Assembly (NCBI RefSeq): GCF_008153345.1
Contig: NZ_CP042818.1
Location: 310,001-374,000 of the forward strand
Origin: Treponema phagedenis
GTDB taxonomy: Bacteria; Spirochaetota; Spirochaetia; Treponematales; Treponemataceae
DNA: 64,000 nucleotides
Direction: 5' to 3'
The notes under the pieces were generated by a model. The model did no database searches. It saw nothing but the letters and a program-made list of their open reading frames with translations, and was not told where the DNA came from. Positions 7,056-16,240 of the stretch are shown here, piece by piece. A program made the position numbers and the translations under genes. Each line of letters opens with the position of its first letter. Position 1 is the stretch's first letter.

Positions 7056-9758
7056 TTAGCCGAGGTCTTTGATGTAGCCAGCGAGTTTTTGGATGCGGCG
7101 GGTTGTTTCGGCGAGTTTTGTTTTTTCCGCTTCGATGACGTCGGCGGGGGCGTGGTCGGTGAAGTTTTTGTTGGCGAGTTTTGCCTCAATGCGGGCAAGG
7201 TTTGCCGTTTCTTTTTCCGACTCTTTTTGGAAGCGTTGGCGCAGCTGACTGAGGTCGACCGCCTCTCCGGTGATGATGAAAGCTTCAAAGCCGGCTCCAA
7301 CGGTGCCGATTGAGGATGCCGGTTTTTCCGCAGGCGAGGCGATAAAGCTGATATCGGAAAGGCCTGCAAGCATTTTGATGATATCCGTTTTTTCTTTTGC
7401 GGCGGCTGCGGGGCTTTGATCTTCGGTAAAAAGCGCTATGGAAAGTTTGAGTTGCGGATCAATGCCGCACTCGGTGCGCAGGGCGCGTACTTGGCGCACA
7501 ATGTCCTGCATTGCCTCAAAGCGGCGGGCGGCGGTTTCGTCGATTCTGTCTTCCGTGAATGCGGGATATACGGCGGTCATCAGAATAGCGGCGCGCGGTT
7601 TTGCACCGAATGCGCAGTTTTGTGGGAGCCGGCCATATATCTCTTCCGTTACAAAGGGGAGGAAGGGATGCAGCAGCCGCAAGGATTCTTCAAGAACTGC
7701 AAGCAGTACGGATGCGGCGCGGTTCATCTCGTTTTCGTCATTTGTTTTGAATGAGAGTTTAGTTGCTTCCACGTACCAATCGCAGAAGTTGTTCCAGAAA
7801 AATTCATACAGTACCTGCGCCGCTTCGTTAAATCGATATGCTTCAAGGGCTTTGCGGGAATTGTCGGCTGCTTTATTCAGTGCGTGATAAATCCAGCGGT
7901 CAAGCTCGGTTAATTCCGATTTTTTAACGGGGCGGATTTCTCTGCCTTCAAGGTTGCCTAAAATATAGCGGGAAGCATTCCAGATTTTGTTTGCAAACCG
8001 GGAGCCCAGCTTGAAGGATTCCATATCAACCAAAACGTCTTGTCCTTGGGCGCACATAAAGGCGAGGGTGAATTTGAGGGCGTCGGCTCCGTAGCTTTTT
8101 ACCACTTCCAGCGGGTCAATGCCGTTCCCGAGTGATTTACTCATTTTTCTGCCTTGCCGGTCGCGCACAAGCCCGTGAATGTAAATATCTTTAAACGGAA
8201 CTTCGCCGGTAAATTCAAGCCCTGCCATAATCATACGGGAAACCCAGAAAAAGATAATGTCATAGGCGGTTACCAATGCGGTGGTAGGATAAAAGGCTTT
8301 TAAGTCTTCGGTTTTTGACGGCCAGCCCAAGGTAGAAAAAGGCCAAAGCCAGCTTGAAAACCATGTGTCCAAAACATCGGGGTCTTGGTGAATATTTTTT
8401 GAACCGCAATGCGTACAAGCTGAAAGGTCTTCGCGCGAAACAGTCATTTGTTTGCAATCATCACAGTACCATGCGGGAATGCGGTGCCCCCACCACAGCT
8501 GCCGCGAAATGCACCAATCGCGGATATTTTCCATCCAATGTGCATAAGTGTTCTCCCATTTTTTCGGGTAAAAAGTAATTTCCCCTTTTTGCCATGCGGA
8601 GAGTGCTTTTTCAGCAAGCGGTTTCATTTTCACAAACCATTGCTCCGAAAGATAGGGCTCAATAGTGGTATGACAGCGATAACATTCGCCTACCGCATGG
8701 GTAATTTTTTCCTCGTTTTTAAAAAGGTCAAGTTCGCGTAAGTCTTCAAGCACCAGACTGCGTGCTTTTTCGCAGGTAAGCCCGCGGTATTTTTGCGGCA
8801 CCGCATCATTCAGCGTGCCGTCGGGATTTAAGATATTGATTACTTCAAGATTATGGCGTTTTCCTACTTCCCAGTCGTTCGGATCGTGGGCGGGCGTTAT
8901 CTTTACCATACCGGTGCCGAACTCCTTGTCAACATATGAGTCCGCAATGATCGGAATTTTTCTGCCTGTTAACGGGAGTTCAACCAATTTGCCGACAAGA
9001 TGTGCGTATCGCTCATCTTCGGGGTGTACCGCAACAGCGGTATCGCCTAACAGCGTTTCGGGGCGGGTTGTTGCAATTTCAATCCTGTCGGAACCGTCGG
9101 CAAGCACCTGCCCGTCCGCAAGCTTATAGTAAATATGATACATTGCGCCCTTTTTATCGGTGTACTCAACCTCGTCATCGGCGAGGGCGGTACCGCAGCG
9201 CGTGCACCAATTCACTAAATAATTCCCGCGGTACAAAAGCCCGCGCTCGTAAAGCGTAACAAACACTTCGCGGACAGCCGCCGACAACCCCTCATCAAGG
9301 GTAAAACGCTCGCGGCTCCAGTCAGCCGATGCGCCTATTTTTTTCAGTTGATTAACAATAATTGCGTGATGAGCATCTTTTACCTGCCACGTACGCTGCA
9401 AGAATTCCTCCCGCGTTAAATCGTGGCGGGATTTCCCTTCCTTTTTAAGCTGCCGCTCCACAACATTCTGCGTAGCAATCCCCGCATGGTCGGTACCCGG
9501 CACCCAAAGCGTCTCATCACCTTTCATGCGGTGGTAGCGGACAACAATATCCTGCAACGTATTATTCAAACCGTGCCCCATATGCAGCACACCCGTAACA
9601 TTCGGCGGAGGAATAACAACAACATAGTTTTCTTTTGTATCCGAGCGCTTCACCGGCTTAAAACAGCCCTGCGACTCCCACTGCTCATAAATTCTATCCT
9701 CAAAATCCTTCGGATTATACGCTTTCTCAAGCTCAATCTTTTGCAACCGTTCCGCCAT
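7056..9758 (-). CDS. valS: Valyl-tRNA synthetase
   Basis: This cytoplasmic class I aminoacyl-tRNA synthetase charges tRNA-Val and edits threonine. The HIGH-type motif is HMGH at about residues 59-62 within PPPNVTGVLHMGHG, and KMSKS is in GRKMSKSLGN near residue 538. GTDHAGIATQ, the editing-domain stretch TTRPETLLGDTAVAVHPED and a C-terminal coiled coil (about residues 835-900) are all present. Length is 900 aa, standard for ValS. The start at 9758 has GGAG about nine bases upstream; the in-frame ATG eight codons earlier has none. No neighbours share its direction closely, and it is flanked by repeats on both sides. No T-box leader is seen, as expected outside Firmicutes. Confidence 0.97.
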   Translation of the reverse strand: MAERLQKIELEKAYNPKDFEDRIYEQWESQGCFKPVKRSDTKENYVVVIPPPNVTGVLHMGHGLNNTLQDIVVRYHRMKGDETLWVPGTDHAGIATQNVVERQLKKEGKSRHDLTREEFLQRTWQVKDAHHAIIVNQLKKIGASADWSRERFTLDEGLSAAVREVFVTLYERGLLYRGNYLVNWCTRCGTALADDEVEYTDKKGAMYHIYYKLADGQVLADGSDRIEIATTRPETLLGDTAVAVHPEDERYAHLVGKLVELPLTGRKIPIIADSYVDKEFGTGMVKITPAHDPNDWEVGKRHNLEVINILNPDGTLNDAVPQKYRGLTCEKARSLVLEDLRELDLFKNEEKITHAVGECYRCHTTIEPYLSEQWFVKMKPLAEKALSAWQKGEITFYPKKWENTYAHWMENIRDWCISRQLWWGHRIPAWYCDDCKQMTVSREDLSACTHCGSKNIHQDPDVLDTWFSSWLWPFSTLGWPSKTEDLKAFYPTTALVTAYDIIFFWVSRMIMAGLEFTGEVPFKDIYIHGLVRDRQGRKMSKSLGNGIDPLEVVKSYGADALKFTLAFMCAQGQDVLVDMESFKLGSRFANKIWNASRYILGNLEGREIRPVKKSELTELDRWIYHALNKAADNSRKALEAYRFNEAAQVLYEFFWNNFCDWYVEATKLSFKTNDENEMNRAASVLLAVLEESLRLLHPFLPFVTEEIYGRLPQNCAFGAKPRAAILMTAVYPAFTEDRIDETAARRFEAMQDIVRQVRALRTECGIDPQLKLSIALFTEDQSPAAAAKEKTDIIKMLAGLSDISFIASPAEKPASSIGTVGAGFEAFIITGEAVDLSQLRQRFQKESEKETANLARIEAKLANKNFTDHAPADVIEAEKTKLAETTRRIQKLAGYIKDLG

Positions 9759-9850
9759 AAACAAACTCCAAATAAAAATCAATTATGGGCGTAAGTATAC
9801 CTGTTCCAATCGTAAGTTTCAAGATAAACCCTGTTGCCTCCTCACTCCGA

Positions 9851-10108
9851 CTATTCTCTTATACTCTGATTTTTAAAAAGAGCCCGACACGGCGCAACGG
9901 CGAAGTTTTGAAAATTTACTGTAACTTCGCCAACGAGTTTTAAAGCTTCAATTTTACAGTTTTGTGTTGATGCTTTAAAACATCGTTTGGAATTGAGCAA
10001 CGGTGAGTAACTTACCATAGCGATGCTGAATTGGCACGAATTATTATCCAATGCTAAAATTGCGCGCGCAATCCTTGTGTTCCGAAATGAGTATGTTTCT
10101 TTGTCCAT
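9851..10108 (-). pseudogene. Short gene remnant running into a family B repeat
   Basis: A start with a reasonable ribosome site (AAAGGA, 6-7 bases) begins MDKETYSFRNTRIARAILAL. From about codon 28 the reading frame enters family B/A repeat DNA and only reads repeat sequence to the stop. The first 27 or so codons may be the 5' end of a gene whose remainder was replaced by the repeat. I do not recognise the family. It may equally be non-coding. Confidence 0.3.
9876..10027 (+). repeat. Family B copy with two nested hairpins
   Basis: It starts AAAGAGCCCGACACGGCGCAA, then a GGCGAAGTT...AACTTCGCC hairpin, then GAGTTTTAAAGC...GCTTTAAAACATCG (the family A long hairpin in reverse orientation), then GGTGAGTAACTTACC and ATAGCGATGCTGAAT. 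The same arrangement recurs at 45779-45930. Confidence 0.8.
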
Positions 10109-10302
10109 TGAAAATCCTTTTACCGATATGAACTGTGTGCGTCTATAGAAAATAGAAAAAAATCAAATTTGATAAAATTTTTCTTAAATTTTGGCATTTA
10201 TATTTGCAAAACCCTATAATGATAGGTGAACTTCTGTTGTAGTATTTTTGATATCTTCAATCAGCTTTTCAATTCACCTAATACGAAGCGTAAATAATTT
10301 TA

Positions 10303-10415
10303 TAAAAAAGAGCTCGACACGGCGCAACGGTGAGCAATTTACCATAGGAATGCTGCATCCGCAAGCCCCCTGTTAATGCGCTGATTATTATACAGGGTGT
10401 TAATTATAAAACGCT
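10303..10415 (+). repeat. Family B copy
   Basis: AAAAGAGCTCGACACGGCGCAA is followed by GGTGAGCAATTTACC, AGGAATGCTGCATCCGCA and a tail ending TTAATTATAAAACGCTATGC. Similar tails (TTAATTACAAAACG) follow other copies, so the full element seems to be about 110-130 bases. The rest of 10109-10302 is AT-rich with no gene seen. Confidence 0.75.
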
Positions 10416-10454
10416 ATGCTATTTTGCAAATTAAAATACAATCCGGAGAAAAAC

Positions 10455-10943
10455 ATGGATAAAAATAAAAAAGCAAAAATAAAAACTGATAATACTTTAG
10501 CAAGAGTAAAAGAATCAACAAAAAAATCGGAACAGCAAATATTGCTTGTAAACACGAGCACAATCCGCAGTAAAATTTATATAATCAGAGGAGAAAAAGT
10601 AATGCTTGATTATGAATTGGCGGAAATATATGGTTATGAAACCAAAAATTTTAATCGACAGGTTAAAAATAATATTGATAAATTTGACGGTGATGATTTT
10701 ATGTTTCAGCTTACCAAAGAAGAAATTGAAATCTTGAGGTGCAAAAATTGCACCTCAAGTTTAAGTGAGAACGCTAAAAACTTCACAGAAAAATTTAACA
10801 TTGAAAACACCGACTTAAAGTCAAAAAACTCGTCCTCAAGTTGGGGCGGTAAACGTTATCTTCCGTATGCGTTTACCGAACAGGGAATTTATCATAAAGT
10901 AATCGATAAACTCCGGTTAAACCCTGCCTTAAACCTAGTCTAA
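10455..10943 (+). CDS. Truncated ORF6N-domain protein
   Basis: ORF6N is a DNA-binding domain of phage anti-repressors and of many accessory bacterial proteins. Residues about 30-75 show the domain (IRGEKVMLDYELAEIYG, then NFNRQVKNNIDKF, FMFQLTKEE). The conserved module end, YLPYAFTEQGIY, is reached at about residue 145, but instead of the usual helical C-terminal region the frame ends after 16 unrelated residues (HKVIDKLRLNPALNLV). Total is 162 aa, roughly half the normal length, so the gene is probably broken. The start at 10455 has GGAGA six bases upstream. No other phage genes are nearby. Confidence 0.7.
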   Translation: MDKNKKAKIKTDNTLARVKESTKKSEQQILLVNTSTIRSKIYIIRGEKVMLDYELAEIYGYETKNFNRQVKNNIDKFDGDDFMFQLTKEEIEILRCKNCTSSLSENAKNFTEKFNIENTDLKSKNSSSSWGGKRYLPYAFTEQGIYHKVIDKLRLNPALNLV

Positions 10944-11020
10944 AATAACAAACAAATGCATAAATTTATCCGCCAGCCGTTTTTTTCGTAAATTTTATTA
11001 AAAAAAGTAGTTTCCCATAG

Positions 11021-11048
11021 TTGACATTTTTTAATAAAATGATAACAC
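11021..11048 (+). promoter_or_regulatory. Putative promoter of the tetR-type gene
   Basis: TTGACA at 11021-11026, a 16-base spacer and TAACAC at 11043-11048, about 40 bases before the ATG. The leader contains an imperfect inverted repeat (ATTACTAAATA ... TGTTATTAAT) that could be an autoregulatory operator. Confidence 0.4.
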
Positions 11049-11089
11049 TATTACTAAATAATATCTTTGTTATTAATATCGGTGGGTTT

Positions 11090-11725
11090 ATGAAAAAAAA
11101 TATTGTCGTTACTGCAGATGAGCTGAACACAAAAGCAAAAATTCTTTTTGTGGCAAAAGGGGAGTTTTTAAAAAAAGGTTTTTCGGGAACGAGTGTGCGA
11201 GCGATTGCGGAAAAAGCAGAGCTGACAACCGGAGCACTGTATAACCTTTTTAAAAACAAGGACAGTATTTTTACAGCTCTTGTTGAAAAAGCTTTTGAAG
11301 ATTTTCTCCGCATTTTAGCACATCACGCTGAACCGGAGTATGATATGAAAACCACAAACCTTGCTGTTATACGGGCGGAGTCAAATAAAAGGTTTTTGAA
11401 GTTTGTAGATTTTTTTTATGATAATTGGGATACGATGAAGCTTTTAGTTTGCCATTCAAAGGGAAGTTCGTATGAGCATATTTTTGATAAGGCTATTGAC
11501 TATATGGAAAAGCAAACCGTCGAGTGGCTTAAAAGAGATAATATCCGCGTTTCAAAACGACAGCGTTTTTTTATTCATGTTATGGTTTCTTCGCACATGG
11601 AAAACTTAAAAGAAATTTTTCAGCATGATTTAAAAAAACAGGAAGCCGCTCAGTATGCAATAGATATCAGCGATTACCATTGTGCAGGCTGGAAACAATA
11701 TTGGGAATTACAAGAGGAAGAATAA
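11090..11725 (+). CDS. TetR/AcrR family transcriptional regulator
   Basis: The N-terminal helix-turn-helix domain typical of TetR proteins occupies about residues 10-60 (KGEFLKKGFSGTSVRAIAEK, TTGALYNLFKNKDSIF). The C-terminal ligand-binding half (about 70-211) is not assignable to a known effector. TetR proteins usually repress adjacent transport genes and are released by a small ligand. Here an ABC exporter pair follows in the same direction about 190 bases downstream, so that pair is the likely target. The start at 11090 has GGTGGG five to six bases upstream; the longer ORF from 11021 begins inside the promoter and is not used. Length 211 aa is normal. Confidence 0.88.
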   Translation: MKKNIVVTADELNTKAKILFVAKGEFLKKGFSGTSVRAIAEKAELTTGALYNLFKNKDSIFTALVEKAFEDFLRILAHHAEPEYDMKTTNLAVIRAESNKRFLKFVDFFYDNWDTMKLLVCHSKGSSYEHIFDKAIDYMEKQTVEWLKRDNIRVSKRQRFFIHVMVSSHMENLKEIFQHDLKKQEAAQYAIDISDYHCAGWKQYWELQEEE

Positions 11726-11742
11726 TTATATATGGGAGGTGG

Positions 11743-11782
11743 GGTGAACATGCCTCCTAAAATTTGCGTCGCCATGTTCACC
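11743..11782. promoter_or_regulatory. Inverted repeat between tetR and the ABC genes
   Basis: A perfect 10-base inverted repeat, GGTGAACATG/CATGTTCACC, with a 20-base loop lies 18 bases after the tetR-type stop. It could be an operator, or an intercistronic hairpin that lowers ABC expression. The flanking GGTGAACATG is not a start of any long frame. Confidence 0.5.
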
Positions 11783-11830
11783 GGCGAGTTTTGCTTTCTT
11801 ATTTGACATGCAAAACATCGCATATTGTAT

Positions 11831-11862
11831 GTGCTTTTTCAGGCTTCGCCTTACAAAAGCAC
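11831..11862. repeat. Short hairpin element, copy 1
   Basis: GTGCTTTTT...CAAAAGCAC encloses an inner AGGCTTCGCCT hairpin. The same element occurs in opposite orientation at 19385-19415, next to the mannosidase gene. Confidence 0.6.
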
Positions 11863-11919
11863 TTAAAAAAATATTTTCGGAATCTGATGATTCCTCAAAT
11901 TTTTTTTATGGAGGTATGT

Positions 11920-13665
11920 ATGAATACATACAAAAAATTATTAAAGTATACGCCGGAAAAAATGCACTGTGCGTATATCTCGATATTTTTTTCCGCTGTG
12001 TCTGTTTTTTTGCAGATTGCAGCCTATTGGTTTTTATGGAAGTTTTTACACGCACTGATTGTAGAAAAAAAAATTCAGGACGGTAAATTCTATGCGATTA
12101 CGATTGTCGCCTTACTTATTGCAAATTTGCTCATCGGTTTTTTTGCAGTCTGGGCATCCCACATTTTGGGCTTTAGGCTTGAAACAAATTTACGCAAGGC
12201 GGCAACCGATCATTTAATGAAGGCGTCGTTTGCATTTTTTGATATGAACCCATCGGGAAAAATCAGAAAACTCATTGATGACAATGCGGCGGAAACCCAC
12301 ATGATTGTCGCTCATCTCATACCGGACAATGTTGCGGCCCTTCTCACGCCAATACTCATGTTTATCCTGGTATTCATGGTAGATGTGCAGCTCGGTATAT
12401 TGCTTTTGATTGTAGCTCTTATCGGCGGTCTACAAATGAAACTTATGATGGGCGACAAGAGTTTTATGGAACAATACATGCTTGCCCTCGAACGATTAAA
12501 TGCCGAAGCAGTTGAATACGTACGCGGTATGCAGGTTGTAAAAATATTCCGCGGCACGGTTGAATCATTTAAAGCGTTTTATGAAGCAATTACAGCGTAT
12601 GCAAAACTTGCACTTAATTACTCAAACAGTTGCAGAACGCCCTATGTTTCTTTTCAAGTACTCTTCAATTTATTCACCCTATTTACCGTGCCCGTTGCCA
12701 TTGTTTACATTAACAGGGGTGCAGGTATCGAACTCATTTTAGCAAAAATTATTTTTTACGTATGCTTTGCCGGAATCTTATTCGCTTCGTTTATGCGCGT
12801 TATGTATGTAGGCATGTATAATTTTCAAGCTGCACAAGTTGTGGACAAGCTTGAAAATCTTTTTACCGAAATGCAAAAAGATAATTTAACACACGGCACT
12901 GTTGAAAAGTTTGATAACTTTGATATTGAATTTAAAAACGTTTCCTTTGCATACGGTGAGGAAAATGTGTTAAATAACGTAAGTTTTAAACTCGAAGGCA
13001 AAAAAAACTATGCCCTTGTCGGCTCATCAGGCGGAGGTAAATCGACAATTGCAAAATTGATTTCGGGCTTTTATAAAATCAATGACGGAGCAATTTTTAT
13101 CGGCGGAAAAAACATTAGCGAGTATTCTCAAAAAGCTTTGATGGAAAATATCGCTTTTGTTTTTCAAAATGCAAAACTCTTTAAAACAAGCATTTTTGAA
13201 AACGTTAAAATGGGAAACAAAAACGCAAGCGATGCGGAAGTGATGGAAGCTTTAAAACAAGCTCGTTGCGATGACATCTTGGATAAATTTAAAGAGCGAG
13301 AGCATACTGTCATAGGATCGCAAGGCGTACATCTTTCAGGTGGCGAAACGCAACGCATTGCAATTGCGCGCGCTATTTTAAAAAATGCAAACATTATTAT
13401 TTTAGATGAAGCTTCGGCCGCTGCCGACCCCGAAAACGAATACGAAATTCAACAAGCATTTTCAAATTTAATGAAAGATAAAACAGTTATTATGATTGCA
13501 CATCGCTTAAGCTCAATACGCAATGTTGATGAAATTCTTGTCGTAGATGAAGGCAGTATCGTAGAGCGCGGAAGCGATGCAGAACTTATGGCTCAAGACA
13601 CTAGATATAAAAAACTGCAAAACTTATTTTTAGAAGCAAACAACTGGAGGGTTTATGATAACTAA
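11920..13665 (+). CDS. ABC transporter, fused permease-ATPase subunit (half 1)
   Basis: This is a type IV (exporter-fold) ABC half-transporter of 581 aa. An N-terminal six-helix membrane domain (about residues 15-320) is followed by a nucleotide-binding domain. The latter has Walker A GSSGGGKS, signature LSGGETQR, Walker B IIILDEA with the catalytic Glu present, and the H-loop MIAHR. The start at 11920 has GGAGGT seven bases upstream; the ORF extends 52 codons further but that stretch lies over hairpins. It overlaps the next gene by 11 bases, and the two probably form a heterodimer. The substrate is unknown: pairs of this kind include drug exporters and siderophore-type importers, and the linked TetR regulator fits either. 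Confidence 0.9.
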   Translation: MNTYKKLLKYTPEKMHCAYISIFFSAVSVFLQIAAYWFLWKFLHALIVEKKIQDGKFYAITIVALLIANLLIGFFAVWASHILGFRLETNLRKAATDHLMKASFAFFDMNPSGKIRKLIDDNAAETHMIVAHLIPDNVAALLTPILMFILVFMVDVQLGILLLIVALIGGLQMKLMMGDKSFMEQYMLALERLNAEAVEYVRGMQVVKIFRGTVESFKAFYEAITAYAKLALNYSNSCRTPYVSFQVLFNLFTLFTVPVAIVYINRGAGIELILAKIIFYVCFAGILFASFMRVMYVGMYNFQAAQVVDKLENLFTEMQKDNLTHGTVEKFDNFDIEFKNVSFAYGEENVLNNVSFKLEGKKNYALVGSSGGGKSTIAKLISGFYKINDGAIFIGGKNISEYSQKALMENIAFVFQNAKLFKTSIFENVKMGNKNASDAEVMEALKQARCDDILDKFKEREHTVIGSQGVHLSGGETQRIAIARAILKNANIIILDEASAAADPENEYEIQQAFSNLMKDKTVIMIAHRLSSIRNVDEILVVDEGSIVERGSDAELMAQDTRYKKLQNLFLEANNWRVYDN

Positions 13666-15376
13666 AATGCAAAAACTTTTCGGCGTAACCGAAACGGGAG
13701 CGCGCGGCTGTATTAGAGCAGCTCTTATGTCGACTCTGGCGAACATTGCATTTATTGCACCCGTTTTTTTAATTATGTTTTTTGTGCAAAGTTTATTGGA
13801 AGGGCAAATGCACAGCCCATACTTTTATATTGCAGGCATCCTTATCATCGGGCTTATTATGAGCATTATTATTTTTATAAACTACAACACACTCTATACC
13901 GAAACGTATAAAGAAAGTGCGGCACTGCGAATTGAAATTGCAAACACTTTAAAAAACCTGCCGCTTTCGTATTTTTCAAAACACGACGTTTCGGATTTAT
14001 CGCAAACAGTTATGGCGGATGTTGCGGCAATTGAACATGGGCTAAGTCATGCAATTCCGCAAACAATAGGGCTTACACTATTCCTTATTATTATGGGAAT
14101 TATGATGATAAGCTTTCATCCCGCTTTGGGTTTATGCGTTTTTGCGCCTATCATTATCAGCATTATATTAATGTTGCTTTCAAAAAAGATACAAGTTTCA
14201 GGTACAACAAAGCACTACCATTCAATGCGGGAGCGCTCGGAAGATTTTCAGGAAGCAATTGAGCTTCAGCAAGAAATAAAAAGCTACGGACGCACGGAAG
14301 AAACCGCTGCAAATTTATACAAGATTGCAGAAGAAACTGAAAAGATTCACATTAAAGCTGAGTTTATGCAGGCAGCACCTTTGAATGTGGCGCTTTTAAT
14401 TTTACGCTTTACAATCGGGCTCACCGCATTTTTCGGCTTACAATTTTATTTAGCAGGCACCGTCTCTCTTTTATACTTAATCGGATACATTATCGCCGCC
14501 GCGCGAATTACCGATGTGGTTTCAGGAATTGAAGCAAGCATTGCGGAACTCATGTATTTGGATTCCCGCATTAAACGCATAAACGAGCTTCGCTATGAAC
14601 CCGTGCAAGAAGGTGAAAGCGCAAACCTTTTGTCATTCAATATTGAATTCAAGGATGTTGAATTTTCATACAATAAGGATGCCAAAGTAATTGACGGCAT
14701 TTCTTTTACGGCAGAGCAAAACAAAGTTACCGCCCTTGTCGGTCCTTCGGGTTGTGGTAAGACTACCGTGTTGAGGCTTGCATCGCGGCTCTACGATTAC
14801 GATAAGGGGCATATTTTCATTGACGGAAAAGAAATAAATAAAATCGACACCGACAGTCTCTTCGATAAAATTTCAATTGTATTCCAAGATGTTCTGCTCT
14901 TTAATGCATCGGTGATGGAAAACATTAGAATCGGAAATAAAAATGCAAGCGACGATGAAGTAAAAGAAGCAGCCCGCCTTGCAAACTGCACCGAATTTAT
15001 TGAAGCCCTTCCCGAAGGCTACAACACCGCCATTGGCGAAAACGGCAGCAAGCTTTCCGGCGGAGAGCGCCAACGTCTTTCCATCGCCCGCGCCTTTTTA
15101 AAAAACGCACCGATAATTATCCTTGACGAAATAAGCGCGTCGCTCGACGTTGAAAACGAAATGAAAATTCAGGAAAGCCTTAACACCTTGATAAAAGACA
15201 AAACTGTCATCATCATTTCGCACCGACTCAAGTCAATCGAAAAAGCGGATAAAATCATCGTCATGAACGAAGGCAAAATCGAAGCCGAAGGCACCCACGC
15301 TGAACTCCTTAAAACCTCGGCACTCTACCGCGCCATGATTGAAAAATCCGGTTTAACGGAAGCGTATAGCTATTAG
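13655..15376 (+). CDS. ABC transporter, fused permease-ATPase subunit (half 2)
   Basis: Partner of the preceding half-transporter, 573 aa. Membrane domain at about residues 20-300, then Walker A GPSGCGKT, signature LSGGERQR, Walker B IIILDEI with catalytic Glu, and H-loop IISHR. Both halves keep the catalytic Glu, so the dimer is not of the common degenerate-site kind. GGAGG lies six bases before the ATG, inside the end of the previous gene, which indicates translational coupling. Transcription probably ends in the hairpin region after 15376. Substrate is not deducible from sequence. Confidence 0.9.
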   Translation: MITKMQKLFGVTETGARGCIRAALMSTLANIAFIAPVFLIMFFVQSLLEGQMHSPYFYIAGILIIGLIMSIIIFINYNTLYTETYKESAALRIEIANTLKNLPLSYFSKHDVSDLSQTVMADVAAIEHGLSHAIPQTIGLTLFLIIMGIMMISFHPALGLCVFAPIIISIILMLLSKKIQVSGTTKHYHSMRERSEDFQEAIELQQEIKSYGRTEETAANLYKIAEETEKIHIKAEFMQAAPLNVALLILRFTIGLTAFFGLQFYLAGTVSLLYLIGYIIAAARITDVVSGIEASIAELMYLDSRIKRINELRYEPVQEGESANLLSFNIEFKDVEFSYNKDAKVIDGISFTAEQNKVTALVGPSGCGKTTVLRLASRLYDYDKGHIFIDGKEINKIDTDSLFDKISIVFQDVLLFNASVMENIRIGNKNASDDEVKEAARLANCTEFIEALPEGYNTAIGENGSKLSGGERQRLSIARAFLKNAPIIILDEISASLDVENEMKIQESLNTLIKDKTVIIISHRLKSIEKADKIIVMNEGKIEAEGTHAELLKTSALYRAMIEKSGLTEAYSY

Positions 15377-15419
15377 GAAAAATATTTAGGAGGGGGAAGT
15401 CTCCCCCTCGCCTCCATAA

Positions 15420-15506
15420 AAGTTCGCTGCAATTGTTTTTTTTGGAGCAAGGATTATCCGCTCTTCGCTCCTAATCTTGCTGCTGCTATATACGAGCAGC
15501 GAACTT
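15420..15506. repeat. Long-loop inverted repeat after the ABC pair
   Basis: AAGTTCGCTGC at 15420-15430 pairs with GCAGCGAACTT at 15496-15506. The intervening 65 bases contain a further GGAGCAAGGATTA...TAATCTTGCT-type pairing. It may act as the 3' end of the ABC transcript. Confidence 0.45.
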
Positions 15507-15526
15507 GTTATTCCGGCTACCCCCTC

Positions 15527-16140
15527 AGCACCGCCACGGACGCCCGTGGTTCCAAGCAGAAGCAATGTTTTAAAGCAGGACTATTTATAAAGCTTTAAAA
15601 CTCGCAGGTTTAGTTTTTGACACAGACGGCAAAACTCAGAACAAATTCAAACGATGTTTAAAAGCATCAACAGTAAATTATAAAATTGAAGCTTTTAAAC
15701 TCGCAGCACTGATTTAATCAAGAATACTAAAAATCAGAGCATGGCGGTGGTTTCAAACAGACGGTTTCATTTTGCCACGGACGGCAAAATCAGAACGGGC
15801 ACGGACACCCGTGGTTCCACGCAGCAGCGATGTTTTAAAGCAGGACTATTTGTACAGCTTTAAAACTCGCAGGTTTTGGTTTTGACATGGACGTCAAAAA
15901 CTCAGAACCGCCACGGACGGCGGTGGTTCCACGCAGAAACGATGTTTTAAAAGCACAAACTTTTTCCAAGTGCTTTTAAAACTCGTGGTTTAGTTTTTTG
16001 ACAAGGACGTCAAAATCAGCACCGCCACGGACGGCGGTGGTTCCACGCAGCAGCGACGTTTTAAAGCAGGACTATTTGTAAAGCTTTAAAACTCGCAGGT
16101 TTGGTTTTGACATGGACGTCAAAACCAAACCGTAGTGTCG
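15527..16140 (+). repeat. Family A hairpin repeat cluster (largest in the window)
   Basis: About six consecutive family A units show at least four long-stem variants: GTTTTAAAGC, GTTTAAAAGC and GTTTTAAAAGCAC, each with its complement, plus the CTGATTT/AAATCAG hairpin. Short hairpins alternate GGGC/GCCC, CCGCC/GGCGG, TTTTGCC/GGCAAAA and TTTTGAC/GTCAAAA around loops ACGGAC, ATGGAC or AAGGAC. No gene is present in 15377-16240. Confidence 0.85.
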
Positions 16141-16186
16141 GACTCTTTTTTATACAATTAATTTGTATCAGGTTTTGCGGTGATTA

Positions 16187-16231
16187 GAAAAAAGCCTGCA
16201 TCTCAAGGAGTTTTGAGTGTGCAGGCTTTTT
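16187..16231. terminator. Factor-independent terminator after the GH38 gene
   Basis: AAAAAGCCTGCA ... TGCAGGCTTTTT, a 12-base perfect stem with A/T runs on both sides, lies 10 bases beyond the minus-strand mannosidase stop. It would terminate transcription in both directions. Confidence 0.85.
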
Positions 16232-16240
16232 GTCGGACGT

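Noticed and set aside
10416-10455. Start of the ORF6N gene at 10416
   Set aside because: The stretch is the tail of a family B repeat and lacks a ribosome site; the ATG at 10455 has GGAGA in place.
15527-16140. Family A clusters as a CRISPR array
   Set aside because: Units vary in length, are palindromic in several places, and have no constant repeat separated by unique spacers; no cas genes are present.
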